Shown here: positions 44,701 through 53,050 of the stretch, one piece after another
Layout: every line of letters begins with the position of its first letter
How positions within the stretch are numbered: position 1 is the stretch's first letter
Assembly: GCF_026339995.1 (NCBI RefSeq)
Contig: NZ_JAPEPT010000001.1
Span: forward strand, 1,314,501-1,378,500
Direction of reading: 5' to 3'
Length of the DNA stretch: 64,000 bases
From: Streptomyces sp. NBC_01481
GTDB taxonomy: Bacteria > Actinomycetota > Actinomycetes > Streptomycetales > Streptomycetaceae
Notes under the pieces: generated by a model
What the model was told of the DNA's origin: nothing
Seen by the model: only the letters and a program-made list of their open reading frames with translations
The model's database searches: none
Translations under genes and position numbers: made by a program

Positions 44701-44802
44701 CGCCGCGGGCGCGGCGGCCGCCGAGGCGTGCCCGGCGAGTGCCGCACCTAAGCCGATTGCTCCCGCGGTGCCCAGTACCGTACGTCTCGACAACCCGGCC
44801 AT
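41740..44802 (-). CDS. Secreted alpha-N-acetylglucosaminidase (GH89)
   Basis: 1020 residues. A twin-arginine signal peptide (LSRRTVLGTAGAIGLGAALAG) is followed by the NAGLU N-terminal domain, then the catalytic barrel with HGCNEVLVTPGQE, SHQPWWLLQNMSGYGGPLS and FHFKMDLLHEGG. A helical C-terminal NAGLU domain continues to about 650. Next come a NEW3-like beta domain (about 675-770) and a C-terminal jelly-roll of about 180 residues (from LFLASPLDAGW). The enzyme removes terminal alpha-linked GlcNAc, as on heparan or mucin-type glycans. Length is greater than the human enzyme because of the added C-terminal modules. Confidence 0.93.
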   Translation of the reverse strand: MAGLSRRTVLGTAGAIGLGAALAGHASAAAAPAAPFATSPAREALGRLLPRHAGQFRLRALEGPERFRVTGSRGRVEVEGTSAAVLLTGVHWYLKYVCRAHISWSGSQLDLPALLPAPRTALERSATVPHRFAYNDTHDGYTAPYADWARWERLLDVLALHGCNEVLVTPGQEAVYHRLLMDFGYSDNEARTWLPAPSHQPWWLLQNMSGYGGPLSPELIGRRADLGRRIADRMRELGMHPVLPGYFGTVPDGFTARNPGARVIPQGTWNGLRRPDWLDPRTQSFSDVAAAFYRHQQELFGDTFHFKMDLLHEGGTPGDVPVADAARAVETSLQTARPGATWVILGWQANPRPALLDAIDTDRVLIVDGLSDLDTVTDREKEWGGAPYAFGTIPNFGGRTTIGANTDRWTAKFTAWRDKPGSALAGTAYMPEAAERDPAALELFCELAWREETIDREAWFEEYAEIRYGGEDGAARAAFAALAATAYKLTSTDGRPYDSLFCRRPGMTSSIGTAFDPAGFDRAFAALLGVRPSLRDSDAYRHDVTDLARQALANRSRTLQLPLRAAYQNKDVDTFRAVSALWLRLMRLSHTMAGCHRSFLLGPWLEDAKRLATSADEAVELERTARALITTWANRAAANQLSNYANRDWHGLINDVHLPQWEAYLEELATALAEGRAPAPFDWYPAEEAWTKDRRVYPVRATGDAYRTARRVYDTLATAPYQGYVDVTVKPPAFTPGSTGTVAAAFRNLSGLRSTGRVDFELTGLDAEPQGEPFLDSVPAGGTGTVFWRVTAPIDPIAEPLRAMPYALRTQYGPRGEERVTVPQQGSLFLASPLDAGWRTYTSNAAVFGQAGDRFAINGGGTDLWRGTAHFGTAYRESGLRVGASVELRVDSQENTSSWARAGIVVRNGLARPGDAGFLNLAATPGQGVVLSYDTNGDGTLDTYKRILGVKAPVLLRLTRDAGTSFTGSCSTDGGATWRPVATVSVPGAADVQDVGLFMSAANGGGGARGTVHFSGWSVT

Positions 44803-44904
44803 CGGCGCTCCTCCATGTTGCTCCCGTCACAACAGGTGCGTGCGTCGCGCAGGTTACCGGGAGTTCGGCGGCGCAAAAGGCGGCCGACAAGGCACGATGG
44901 CCGG

Positions 44905-45393
44905 ATGCGGACGAGTACGAACACGGGCGCGAGGCGGACGGCCCGCGCAGCACTGGCAGTTCTGGCACTGACCCTTGTCGCGGCCTGCGGATCGGGCGAC
45001 GACGGCGACGGGCGTGGCGGGGACGGCGACAAGGCCCCCACGACGGCGACCGGCACCCTGGAGCAGCTGGCCGAGCAGGCGAAGTGCAAGCCGAACATCC
45101 AGACGGACGCCGCCGAACTGCGGCAGGCCAACTGCACGACCGGCGACGGCAAGTATGTGCTGGCCACCTTCACCACCGACCGGGGCCAGCGCGAATGGAT
45201 CAACGAGGCCAATGACTACGGCGGCTCGTACCTTGTGGGCCGCAGATGGGTCGCGGTCGGCGACGCCAAGGTGGTGACCGCGCTGCGCGGCCGCCTCGGC
45301 GGGACGGTGGAGACCGGCTCGGAGCACCACTCCGGGAGCACCGGTGACAGTGCCGGGAGCGAGGGCGGCCACTCGGGACACCACGGGAGCTGA
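44905..45393 (+). CDS. Small lipoprotein of unknown function
   Basis: 162 residues from ATG 44905. The lipobox is LVAAC with Cys27, so it should be lipid-anchored outside the cell. A Gly/Asp-rich linker follows, then a compact domain with two Cys (KCKPNIQ and ANCTTGDGKYV) that probably form a disulfide. A Ser/Gly/His tail (GSEHHSGSTGDS and GGHSGHHGS) may bind metal. No family recognised. It is divergent from GH89 and ends at a strong bidirectional terminator. Confidence 0.8.
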   Translation: MRTSTNTGARRTARAALAVLALTLVAACGSGDDGDGRGGDGDKAPTTATGTLEQLAEQAKCKPNIQTDAAELRQANCTTGDGKYVLATFTTDRGQREWINEANDYGGSYLVGRRWVAVGDAKVVTALRGRLGGTVETGSEHHSGSTGDSAGSEGGHSGHHGS

Positions 45394-45397
45394 CAGA

Positions 45398-45445
45398 AAA
45401 CGGCCGGATCGGCCCCCCTTCCCAGGGGGGCCGATCCGGCCGTTT
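45398..45445. terminator. Bidirectional terminator hairpin
   Basis: Arms 45398-45418 and 45425-45445 are 21-base perfect complements (AAACGGCCGGATCGG plus CCCCCC) around TTCCCA. AAA and TTT close the stem, so it can work in both directions between the convergent lipoprotein and DUF1996 genes. Confidence 0.9.
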
Positions 45446-45465
45446 CAGGCGATCGTGTCAGCGCT

Positions 45466-47013
45466 TCACCGGCACTTCTGGCCGTTGTTGATGCAGTTCA
45501 CCACCTTGTTCATCAGGTTCTCGTCGAAGACGTTGATGAAGTCGCCGTGGTCCGTGACCGGCTTGTGCAGCTGCTCGGGGAAGGAGTCGACCGCGAAACC
45601 GGGACCCGGCGGGACGTCATAGACGATCCGCTGGACCAGCTGGGGAATCGCCTGGAATCCATTGCCGCAGTTGCCGTTCTCGTCCGCGAAGGCCACATGC
45701 GTGCGGTGATTGGCGCTGTCGGTGTTCTGGCCGTCCCAGCAGCTCTGGAACTTGAACGACCGCACCACCTGGCTGCCCTCGGGGCAGATCGGGTACTTGT
45801 CCTTCAGCTGACGGTCCTCGAAACCGGTGCAGCTCCAGGAAGCGTTCGCGTTCGCGTCGCCGTTGACGAACGCCTTGGCGTCACCGGTGATGATGCGCAG
45901 GAAGCGGGGCATCGCGGTCACCTTGCTGACCGGGTTGCCGACGAAATTCAGCGTGACCTGGGACGGAGTCTGGATCTCTCCGACGTTCTGGTCCTTACCG
46001 CCGCCGTCCGCATCGGCGTCGTTCTCGTTCTGTCCGTTCTGCAGACGCAGCACGGGCCAGTAGTACGTGGACTTGTCGCCCTGATTCTGGCAACTGGTGT
46101 CCCCGTTCGCGAGATCGTCGTCGCTGGCAAAGGCGTCGTTGGCCTGATTGCCGACGTAGTCGTGCATATGGTGCGCGCCATTGCTCACACCAGGTGCGAC
46201 GATGACGTTGTCCGGATTGAACTTGCCGTTCTCGTTCGTTCCGCACTTGGTGGCGAACGATCCTCTGGAGCCGCCCCGGCGCTGCTGCGGCTGCTGGACG
46301 TTGGGCTGGACGGACTGGATGTCTACGAAGTCGGCTGCTTCGGGGCCATTGCCGCCCTGTCCGTTGCCGTTGCCCTGATCGTCGCCCTGACCATTGTCAT
46401 TGCCCTGGTCATCGCCCTGATTGTCGTCCTGGCCGCCATTTTGGTCACCATTCTGACCGCCGTCCTGGCCGATGTCGCCTTGACCGTCGTCGTTGTTCTG
46501 GTCGCCGTTCTGGTCGTCCTGGTTGTCGGCGTTGTCGTCGGCGCGCAGGCTGCACTGAGCGAGGGAGTCAAGTCCCTGGGGCGGCTGGCCGGACCGGCCG
46601 ATCGCGATGGAAATACGCTCGATGCTCGCCGTCCGCTTGTCCTTCAGCGGATTCAGAATGGCGTTCTGAGCCAGCTGTGGATCCCGTTCGATCTCCTCCT
46701 TCTGGTCTGCGAACTGCTTGTACGCGTCGGTGATCTGGCTGTCCATCTTCGCCAGCTCGCCGTCGACCTCCGGACGTGCCTGTTCCGGCACCTCGCGGAT
46801 ATCGTTCGCGACCTCGGGGCAGTCGATCGTGGAGATCTCAGCTCCGGCGGCCTTCGTCTGCGTCTGCTCGTTTTCCTGACCGGACCAGGACCAGCCTTCG
46901 CCCGCGGATGCATACGTATTGACCGCGACCAGCCCACCCCCGCCCAGGATCAATGCGGCCGAGGCAACGATCGCCCGGTTCGCCAGCGTCGAGCGTTTTC
47001 TTGTGCGTCCCAT
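45466..47013 (-). CDS. Secreted DUF1996 protein with N/D/Q/G-rich linker
   Basis: 515 residues from ATG 47013 (GAGGAG upstream). An N-terminal membrane or signal helix ([21 protein letters not shown]) leads to a helical domain containing [16 protein letters not shown] (about 60-140). A low-complexity stretch of Gly, Asp, Gln and Asn follows (about 165-225). The C-terminal DUF1996 domain has [63 protein letters not shown] and HRTHVAF. The conserved His residues suggest metal or polysaccharide binding. Fungal and actinobacterial members are extracellular but uncharacterised. Confidence 0.9.
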   Translation of the reverse strand: MGRTRKRSTLANRAIVASAALILGGGGLVAVNTYASAGEGWSWSGQENEQTQTKAAGAEISTIDCPEVANDIREVPEQARPEVDGELAKMDSQITDAYKQFADQKEEIERDPQLAQNAILNPLKDKRTASIERISIAIGRSGQPPQGLDSLAQCSLRADDNADNQDDQNGDQNNDDGQGDIGQDGGQNGDQNGGQDDNQGDDQGNDNGQGDDQGNGNGQGGNGPEAADFVDIQSVQPNVQQPQQRRGGSRGSFATKCGTNENGKFNPDNVIVAPGVSNGAHHMHDYVGNQANDAFASDDDLANGDTSCQNQGDKSTYYWPVLRLQNGQNENDADADGGGKDQNVGEIQTPSQVTLNFVGNPVSKVTAMPRFLRIITGDAKAFVNGDANANASWSCTGFEDRQLKDKYPICPEGSQVVRSFKFQSCWDGQNTDSANHRTHVAFADENGNCGNGFQAIPQLVQRIVYDVPPGPGFAVDSFPEQLHKPVTDHGDFINVFDENLMNKVVNCINNGQKCR

Positions 47014-47211
47014 GGAACTCCTCTGCTTCGTCGTCGGGTGTGGGTATAAGGGGGTCCCGACTGAGGGAGAAGCGCGACCATCCATACGGGTGGGGCTCAT
47101 GGGGTGTTCAAGCAGAGCTGGTTTGAAGCGGGAATTCGTAGAATTCTCCAGAAGCAAACCCGGTGGATTGCGCCGAAGTCGGACGGCGGCCGGGATGGCA
47201 GGATGGGGCGC

Positions 47212-47745
47212 ATGACCGAGATCCACACCCCCAGGCTCCTGCTGCGCCGCTGGCGCGAGGACGACCTCGCCCCCATGGCCGAAATCAACGCGGACCCGCA
47301 GGTCATGCAGTGGATCGGAGACGGCTCCGTACACGATGCGGAGCAGACCGCCGAGGACATCGAGCGATGGGAGGAGGAGTGGGACGAGGAGGGCTTCGGA
47401 CTCTTCGCCGTCGAACTGCTCGCCTCGGGCGAACTGGCGGGCTTCGTCGGCCTGTCCGTGCCCACCTTCCTGCCCGAGGTACTGCCCGCGGTGGAGATCG
47501 GCTGGCGGCTCGGCACCCCGTACTGGGGCCAGGGGTACGCCTCCGAAGCCGCCGCCGCCACACTGGAGTTCGCGCTCAGGGACCGCGGCCTGGACCGGGT
47601 GATCAGCATCGCGCGGCTGGGCAACGACGCGTCGGAGAACGTGATGCGCAAGCTCGGCATGGAGCTGGACCACGAGACGACGCACCCGGTGTACGGCTTC
47701 CCGCTGCACGTCTACGCGATCGACCTCAGCGAGTACGAGGCCTGA
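47212..47745 (+). CDS. RimJ/RimL-type GNAT acetyltransferase
   Basis: 177 residues. It begins [20 protein letters not shown], typical of the RimJ/RimL group, with the acetyl-CoA motif [20 protein letters not shown] and the C-terminal [21 protein letters not shown] 47212 is chosen; an ATG nine bases upstream is in frame. It could acetylate a protein N-terminus or a small amine. It converges on the response regulator at 47754 with an 8-base gap. Confidence 0.9.
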   Translation: MTEIHTPRLLLRRWREDDLAPMAEINADPQVMQWIGDGSVHDAEQTAEDIERWEEEWDEEGFGLFAVELLASGELAGFVGLSVPTFLPEVLPAVEIGWRLGTPYWGQGYASEAAAATLEFALRDRGLDRVISIARLGNDASENVMRKLGMELDHETTHPVYGFPLHVYAIDLSEYEA

Positions 47746-47753
47746 CCCGTCGC

Positions 47754-48401
47754 TCAGCCGCGGTCGAGATACGCCAGCACCGCGAGCACCCGCCTGTTGT
47801 CGTCGTCCGACACCGGCAGGCCCAGCTTCCCGAAGATGTTGGACGTGTGCTTGGCCACCCCCCGCTCCGTGACCACCAGCTGCGAGGCGATCGCCGCATT
47901 GGAACGGCCCTGCGCCATCAGCTCCATGACCTCCAGCTCACGCGGGGTCAGTCCGCCCATCGGCTTGTCCTGCGACCGCCGCGACAGCAGCTGGGAGATC
48001 ACCTGCGGATCCATCGCCGTCCCGCCGGCCGCCACCCGCCGTACCGCGTCGATGAACTGCTCCGCGTCGAAGACCCGGTCCTTGAGGAGATAGCCGACCC
48101 CGCCGTTGCCGTCGGCCAGCAGCTCGCGCGCGTACAGCTGCTCCACATGCTGCGAGAGCACGAGCACCGGCAGCCCCGGCCGGGCCCGCCGCGCCGCCAG
48201 CGCGCACTGCAGGCCCTCGTCCGTGTGGGAGGGCGGAAGCCGGACGTCGACGACGGCGACGTCCGGCTCCAACTCCGCGAGCGCCCTGGTCAGTTCGGGC
48301 CCGCTCTCCACGGCCGCCAGGATCTCGAAGTCGTACGCCTCCAGCATGCGGACCAGTCCGTCACGCAGCAGGAACAGATCTTCGGCTAGAACAACGCGCA
48401 A
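47754..48401 (-). CDS. NarL/LuxR-family response regulator, kinase partner truncated
   Basis: 215 residues. The receiver has [14 protein letters not shown] and phospho-acceptor Asp in [16 protein letters not shown], with Lys in YLLKDRVFD. The LuxR helix-turn-helix is [20 protein letters not shown] with [19 protein letters not shown]. The start is TTG 48401, with GGAG six bases upstream, overlapping the remains of the sensor kinase gene. Its cognate kinase is reduced to a fragment (48386-48620), so activation would need another kinase or phosphate donor. Confidence 0.9.
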   Translation of the reverse strand: MRVVLAEDLFLLRDGLVRMLEAYDFEILAAVESGPELTRALAELEPDVAVVDVRLPPSHTDEGLQCALAARRARPGLPVLVLSQHVEQLYARELLADGNGGVGYLLKDRVFDAEQFIDAVRRVAAGGTAMDPQVISQLLSRRSQDKPMGGLTPRELEVMELMAQGRSNAAIASQLVVTERGVAKHTSNIFGKLGLPVSDDDNRRVLAVLAYLDRG

Positions 48402-48620
48402 GGGATCTCCATGGTGACCATGGTGGGGCCGCCCGCAGGGCTGCTGACGGCCAGTACGCCGTCGAATGTACCGAGCCTGCGTTCGATGCCGCTCAGTCCT
48501 GATCCGGTGCCGATCGTCGCGCCGCCCTTGCCGTTGTCCGTGACCGCGATCCGCAGCGAGCCGCCCGAGTACGTCAGGTCGACCCAGATCCGGTCGGCCC
48601 CCGCGTGCTTGACCGCGTTG
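48386..48620 (-). pseudogene. 3' remnant of a NarL-type sensor histidine kinase
   Basis: Only about the last 75 codons remain. They start inside the N-box (NAVKHAGADRIWVDLTYSGG), then the DNGKGG box, GSGLSGIERRLG and the end at [11 protein letters not shown]. Upstream the frame runs straight into the dispersed GC-rich repeat (from about 48635), so the sensor, dimerisation and most of the ATPase domain are gone. The downstream response regulator start overlaps the end of this fragment, as in intact pairs. Confidence 0.85.
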
Positions 48621-48635
48621 GGCCCCCACGGGGCT

Positions 48636-48760
48636 GATATGTGCGGCAGGGCCGCGCATTCAGCCCGTCCGGCGTTTGAGGACACGCGCGGAGCGCGTAC
48701 GGGGGTCTGGGGGCTTGCCCCCCAGTTCGGGTAGGGGCGGGTAGGGGAACAGCCCCGCCG
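48636..48760. repeat. Dispersed GC-rich repeat, reverse copy, at a deletion junction
   Basis: It contains TGTGCGGC/GCCGCGCA-type hairpin words, CAGCCCGTCCGGCGTTTGAG, then a GGGGGCTTGCCCCCC hairpin and GGTAGGGGCGGGTAGGGG. It abuts the truncated kinase on one side and the epimerase stop on the other. Confidence 0.65.
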
Positions 48761-48772
48761 CAGGCGGACCGC

Positions 48773-49771
48773 TCACACCCCGCCCAGAACCTCCGCCTCC
48801 ACCTCCCGCGACAACCCCACCACCGGCCGGTCAGGCCGCTGCGGCGCCGTCCCCCCGATCGACTGGAGCCACCCCCACGTGTCCTCCACCGTCGCGACGA
48901 CCGGCCTGCACCTCAGCCCCGCCCCCACCGCCTTCGCGACGCCGACGCCGTGCACCGCGTCGTAGAGCTGGGGTTGTTCGGCCCGGGGGATCCAGATCGG
49001 CAGGTCCGTCCAGGGCCGGATGCCCGCCGCGAGGATCGCCTCGGCCGGGGTCCACCGGAGCTCGGGCACCGACCCCGTCGCCCGCCCGCACGCCTCCAGC
49101 AGTTCCCCGATCGTCGTGTGCCCCTGCTCGCTCACCAGGTTGTACGGACCGCTCAGCCCCCGCTCCGCCGCCTGGAGCATCCAGTCCGCGAGGTCGCGTA
49201 CGTCTATGTACTGCAGCGGCGTGTCTCGCGGTCCCGGTGCGAGGACCGGACCGCCGCGGGCGATCCGGCCCAGCCACCACGGCAGGCGGCCGATGTTCTC
49301 CCAGGGGCCGATGATCAGGCCCGCGCGGACCAGCAGCGCGCGGCCCTCGCCGAAGGACTGGACCGCGGCCAGTTCACCGCCCCGCTTGGCCTCCGCGTAC
49401 GGCACATCGCCCGCGTCGGCCGAGCTCTCGACGACCGGGCTGGTCTCGTCGAAACCGGCCGCCGGCGGCCATGCGTAAACGGAAGAGCTCGACACATAGA
49501 CGCAGCGACCGACGCGCCCCGCGAGCAGCCTGGCCGCGTCCCGTACGGCGGACGGCGCCGCCGACCACGTGTCGACGACGACGTCCCACTCGCCCTCGGC
49601 GAGCGCCGCCAGGCCCTCCGGCGCCGTGCGGTCGCCGAGCAACGTGGCCGCACCGGCCGGTGCTTCGTGCCGCCCGCGGTGGAAGACGGTGACCTCCCAG
49701 CCGCGGGCCAGTGCCGACTCGACCACCGCACGGCCGACGAACTCCGTGCCCCCCAGAATCAGAAGTCTCAT
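48773..49771 (-). CDS. NAD-dependent epimerase/dehydratase (extended SDR)
   Basis: 332 residues. The Rossmann motif is LLILGGTEFVGRAVVESALA, and catalytic residues sit in VYVSSSSVYAW and the Y-x3-K of PYAEAKRGGE. Similar actinobacterial proteins are annotated as NAD-dependent epimerases or reductases without a known substrate. No good ribosome site precedes ATG 49771. CAGAGT lies seven bases upstream, so it may be leaderless. Confidence 0.88.
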   Translation of the reverse strand: MRLLILGGTEFVGRAVVESALARGWEVTVFHRGRHEAPAGAATLLGDRTAPEGLAALAEGEWDVVVDTWSAAPSAVRDAARLLAGRVGRCVYVSSSSVYAWPPAAGFDETSPVVESSADAGDVPYAEAKRGGELAAVQSFGEGRALLVRAGLIIGPWENIGRLPWWLGRIARGGPVLAPGPRDTPLQYIDVRDLADWMLQAAERGLSGPYNLVSEQGHTTIGELLEACGRATGSVPELRWTPAEAILAAGIRPWTDLPIWIPRAEQPQLYDAVHGVGVAKAVGAGLRCRPVVATVEDTWGWLQSIGGTAPQRPDRPVVGLSREVEAEVLGGV

Positions 49772-49868
49772 ACCGGCGACTCTGCCTGGTAGGGCGGCCT
49801 TCGGCACAGGGATTCCGCTGCCAGGGAAACACCGGGGCGTCGGGGCGACGGACTGCGGCGCGTCGGGG

Positions 49869-50420
49869 CTACGGCGTGTACTTGTAGCCGACCCGCCGCA
49901 CGGTCTGGATCGTACGGCGGTGCTCGGCGCCCAGCTTCCGGCGCAGCCGCGCCACATGGACGTCGACGGTCCGGCCGTCGCCCACATGCCCGTAGCCCCA
50001 CACCATGGTCACCAACTGGTCGCGCGTGTGCACCCGGTGGGGGTGCGCCACCAGATGCGCGAGCAGTTCGAACTCGAGGTAGGTCAGATCCAGCACCCGC
50101 CCGTCCACCAGGGCGGTGCGCTGCGAGGCGTCGATCCGTACAGGACCGTCACCCTGCTCGCCGGGCTCCTGCTCCCGCTGCGGCTGCTGCTCGGCCGGTA
50201 CGAGGACGAGGTAGCCGACCATCGGCGGCCGGCCCGGAAGAGTGGGCAGGGTGTGCGGCGGCGCGGGCAGCCAGGTGGCACCCGGCGGCAGGAAATCGGC
50301 GACATCGACGAGGGCGGCCGGTGCGACGACCTCGTCGCGTTCGACGGCACGCAGTCGGTGACGGCCCTCGGGGGGCAGGGTGGTGGCGGGGAGGGCAGAG
50401 ACGGAACGGGAGTTCGCCAT
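49869..50420 (-). CDS. Winged-helix (OmpR-type) DNA-binding protein without receiver
   Basis: 183 residues. The N-terminal 90 residues are proline-rich with no receiver signature. The C-terminal OmpR/PhoB-type winged helix (about 95-183) has LDLTYLEFELLAHLVAHPHR, RDQLVTMVWG, GDGRTVDVHVARLRRKLG and RTVRRVGYKY. Lacking a phosphorylation site, it must be controlled by other means. A Cys-Cys leader peptide gene lies 91 bases upstream on the same strand, suggesting translational or transcriptional attenuation. It is a candidate regulator of sulfur or nitrogen genes; that is an inference. Confidence 0.88.
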   Translation of the reverse strand: MANSRSVSALPATTLPPEGRHRLRAVERDEVVAPAALVDVADFLPPGATWLPAPPHTLPTLPGRPPMVGYLVLVPAEQQPQREQEPGEQGDGPVRIDASQRTALVDGRVLDLTYLEFELLAHLVAHPHRVHTRDQLVTMVWGYGHVGDGRTVDVHVARLRRKLGAEHRRTIQTVRRVGYKYTP

Positions 50421-50511
50421 GAGAGGTCAGCTCTTTCGCGCGGAGGAAGTCGTCGAGTCGAGAGGACGGACGTACGTCGTGCGCGCTGGCCGAAGACCGG
50501 GGTGAGCGGCT

Positions 50512-50631
50512 TTAGAGGGCCCGCGCGTTCACCGCGCGGCAACACACCCGGTCGAAGTCGTGGTGCTGCCGGGTAGGCCAGAACGGCTCGAGGTCGGTGC
50601 GACCTGTCGCGGTGTGCTGGTAGCTGGCCAT
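50512..50631 (-). CDS. Putative 39-residue Cys-containing leader peptide
   Basis: A short frame from ATG 50631 to TAA. Its end reads HHDFDRVCCRAV, close to the RRHVDxxRVSSxxC pattern of actinobacterial cysteine-responsive leader peptides, here with two adjacent Cys codons. No ribosome site is present, and ATG is preceded by TTCAAT at the -10 distance, so the message may be leaderless. Ribosome stalling at Cys-Cys could control the winged-helix gene downstream. Confidence 0.6.
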   Translation of the reverse strand: MASYQHTATGRTDLEPFWPTRQHHDFDRVCCRAVNARAL

Positions 50632-50721
50632 GTGTCTATTGAATCAGATGACATGGTGCGGCAGCACTCGGCTTCCGCACCTTGATACGGCTCTTGCGTT
50701 CCCTTTGCGTGAGGCACGCCG

Positions 50722-50756
50722 AAGGGCGCCCACCGGCCGGACCGGTGGACGCCCTT
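50722..50756 (-). terminator. Terminator hairpin of glnII
   Basis: Arms 50722-50736 and 50742-50756 are 15 bases long around CCGGA. On the minus strand the single mismatch becomes a G-U pair, so the stem is complete in the glnII transcript. It lies 24 bases after the glnII stop. Confidence 0.8.
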
Positions 50757-50779
50757 GTGTACGCGGCATGGCGGCTGGA

Positions 50780-51799
50780 TCAGACCTGGCCGGCCTTCTC
50801 CAGCGCGGTGCAGCAGGTGTCGACGATCAGTTGCGTGACGACGTAGGGGTCTACGTTGGCGTTCGGGCGGCGGTCCTCGATGTAGCCCTTGCCGTCCTGC
50901 TCGACCTGCCACGGGATACGGACCGAGGCGCCACGGTCCGAGACGCCGTAGCTGTACTCGTTCCACGGGGCGGTCTCGTGCAGGCCGGTCAGGCGGTCGT
51001 CGATGCCCGCGCCGTAGTTCTTGACGTGGTCGAGCGGCTTGGAGCCCTCGCCCAGCGACTCGCAGGCGGTGATGATTGCTTCGTAGCCCTCGCGCATCGC
51101 CTTGGTCGAGAAGTTGGTGTGCGCGCCCGCGCCGTTCCAGTCGCCCTTGACCGGCTTGGGGTCCAGGGTCGCGGAGACCTCGAAGTCCTCGGCGGTGCGG
51201 TAGAGCAGCCAGCGGGCCACCCACAGCTGGTCGGAGACCTCCAGCGGGGAGAGCGGGCCGACCTGGAACTCCCACTGGCCGGGCATGACCTCGGCGTTGA
51301 TGCCGGAGATGCCCAGACCCGCCTTGAGGCAGTTCTCCAGGTGCGCCTCGACGATGTCGCGGCCGAAGATCTCGTCGGCGCCGACACCGCAGTAGTAACC
51401 GCCCTGCGCGGCGGGGAAGCCGCTCTCGGGGAAGCCGAGGGGACGGGCGCCCTTGAAGAAGGTGTACTCCTGCTCGATGCCGAAGATCGGCTCCTGGGCG
51501 GCGAACTTCTGGGCGACCTCGGCGAGCGCGGCACGCGTGTTGGACTCGTGCGGGGTCATGTCCGTGTTGAGGACTTCGCACATCACAAGGACGTCGTCGC
51601 CGCCGCGGATCGGGTCCGGGCAGGAGAAGACCGGCTTGAGCACCCGGTCGGAGGCGTGGCCCTCGGCCTGGTTGGTGCTGGATCCGTCGAAGCCCCAGAT
51701 GGGCAGCTCGGCGCCGTCCGTCAGGATCTTCGTCTTCGAGCGAAGCTTGGCGGTCGGCTCGGTGCCGTCGATCCAGATGTACTCAGCCTTGAAGGTCAC
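50780..51799 (-). CDS. glnII: Glutamine synthetase type II (eukaryotic-like GSII)
   Basis: 339 residues, the short decameric-type enzyme, compared with about 470 for GSI. It forms glutamine from glutamate, ammonia and ATP. Seen: ELPIWGFDGSSTNQAEG near 30, EQEYTFFKGARPLG (metal-binding Glu), VMPGQWEFQVGP, NGAGAHTNFST and DRGASVRIPW. It lacks the GSI adenylylation loop, so GlnE should not act on it. A GlnR box lies 55-92 bases upstream of its start. Streptomyces is known to carry GSII besides GSI and to induce it under nitrogen limitation. Confidence 0.97.
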   Translation of the reverse strand: MTFKAEYIWIDGTEPTAKLRSKTKILTDGAELPIWGFDGSSTNQAEGHASDRVLKPVFSCPDPIRGGDDVLVMCEVLNTDMTPHESNTRAALAEVAQKFAAQEPIFGIEQEYTFFKGARPLGFPESGFPAAQGGYYCGVGADEIFGRDIVEAHLENCLKAGLGISGINAEVMPGQWEFQVGPLSPLEVSDQLWVARWLLYRTAEDFEVSATLDPKPVKGDWNGAGAHTNFSTKAMREGYEAIITACESLGEGSKPLDHVKNYGAGIDDRLTGLHETAPWNEYSYGVSDRGASVRIPWQVEQDGKGYIEDRRPNANVDPYVVTQLIVDTCCTALEKAGQV

Positions 51800-51853
51800 G
51801 GTGCCTCATCCTTTGCGGGTGCAGCGGTATGTCGCGCAGCTTCGCAATACGGG

Positions 51854-51891
51854 ATTTCCCGTCCGTTGCCCGTTTGTGAACCCCACGTTAC
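51854..51891 (-). promoter_or_regulatory. GlnR box upstream of glnII
   Basis: On the minus strand the spacing is exact: GTAAC-n6-TTCAC-n6-GCAAC-n6-GAAAT. This matches the Streptomyces GlnR consensus gTnAC-n6-GaAAC repeated twice. The site is 55-92 bases from the glnII start, consistent with activation by GlnR under nitrogen limitation. Confidence 0.8.
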
Positions 51892-52080
51892 GCCGGACCG
51901 GTGGCCCGGCCCGGCTTGGCGTGAGCCCCCTCTGCCCCCTGCCTCACCTGCGGATTTCGTCTCCGGCCAGCCGCTTGACCCCCTGCTTGAGCGGCGTCCA
52001 TGTCGTATACAAGGGATCGGCGGGACACGGACTCCGTCGGGATCGAGGGGCCTGCGGCGTTGACGGGCAGACTGGGCCGC

Positions 52081-52989
52081 ATGACGAAGCCCGCGAAGCA
52101 GCTGCGTATCGGACTGATCGGCGCCGGCCCCTGGGCGGAGCGCACCCAGGCTCCCGCGCTCGCCGCGCACCCGGGGGTCGACTTCAGCGGGGTGTGGGCC
52201 AGACGGCCCGAGGCGGCCGCCGCCCTGGCTGGCGCGCACGGTACAGCCGCCTTCTCCGGTGACGACGGCGTGGACGCCCTCCTCGCCGCGAGTGACGCGG
52301 TCGCCTTCGCGCTGCCGCCGGACATCCAGGCACCGCTCGCCGCCCGCGCCGCGGCGGCGGGCTGCCATCTTCTGCTGGACAAGCCGGTCGCCACGAGCGT
52401 GGCCGCGGCGAGCGAGACGGCACAGGCGGCCGAGCGAGCCGGGGTCGCTTCGGTGGTCTTCTGCACTTTGCGCTTCGCCGCGGACACGGCGTCCTGGATC
52501 GCCGAACAGGTGGCGGCGGGTGGCTGGTTCACGGCTCATGCGCAGTGGCTCGGCTCGCTGTACGCGCCGGGTGGGGACAGTCCGTACGCTGCCTCGCCGT
52601 GGCGGCGTGAGAAGGGCGGACTGTGGGACGTCGGCCCGCATGTGCTCTCCGTACTGATCCCGGCGTTCGGCGATGTGACGGAGGTGACCGCGGCGCGCGG
52701 GCCCAAGGACACCGTGCATCTGGTGCTGCGGCACACGTCGGGGGCGTCGAGCACGGCGACGCTGGGCCTGAGCGCGCCGGTGAGGGCGTCGGGCGTGCGC
52801 ATCGAGCTCGTCGGCGAACGGGGGAAGGTCCAACTGCCGGTGTGGGGAGACGCGGTGCGCTCGTTCGGGGCGGCGGTGGACGCGCTGCTGGAGTCGGCGC
52901 GTACGGGGCGGGCGCACGACTGCGACGTACGGTTCGGGCTGCGGGTGACGCAGATCCTGGCGGAGGCGGAGCTCCTGCTCGATCGGTGA
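52081..52989 (+). CDS. Gfo/Idh/MocA-family oxidoreductase
   Basis: 302 residues. The N-terminal Rossmann motif is RIGLIGAGPWAERTQAPAL, followed by the conserved LLLDKPVA (the E-K-P motif position has Asp instead of Glu). The C-terminal domain has GGLWDVGPHVLSVL, with catalytic-type Asp and His. It likely oxidises a sugar or polyol with NAD(P). ATG 52081 has no ribosome site, but CAGACT lies seven bases upstream, suggesting a leaderless message. Divergent from glnII. Confidence 0.88.
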   Translation: MTKPAKQLRIGLIGAGPWAERTQAPALAAHPGVDFSGVWARRPEAAAALAGAHGTAAFSGDDGVDALLAASDAVAFALPPDIQAPLAARAAAAGCHLLLDKPVATSVAAASETAQAAERAGVASVVFCTLRFAADTASWIAEQVAAGGWFTAHAQWLGSLYAPGGDSPYAASPWRREKGGLWDVGPHVLSVLIPAFGDVTEVTAARGPKDTVHLVLRHTSGASSTATLGLSAPVRASGVRIELVGERGKVQLPVWGDAVRSFGAAVDALLESARTGRAHDCDVRFGLRVTQILAEAELLLDR

Positions 52990-53050
52990 CCAGGACGGTG
53001 CCGTGGGGGGTTCGGCACCGTCCTGGGATTCCCGTTGACGACTGTCAGGG

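Larger units (their letters stand above)
50421..50779. promoter_or_regulatory. Spacer between glnII and the winged-helix gene
   Basis: 359 bases without a full-length gene. It holds the glnII terminator at 50722-50756, the leader peptide frame at 50512-50631 and a 91-base leader up to the winged-helix start. Confidence 0.7.

Noticed and set aside
48386..48685. A real 99-residue protein
   Set aside because: Its N-terminal 25 codons are read from a dispersed repeat and the rest is only the end of a histidine-kinase ATPase domain, so it is called a gene remnant.
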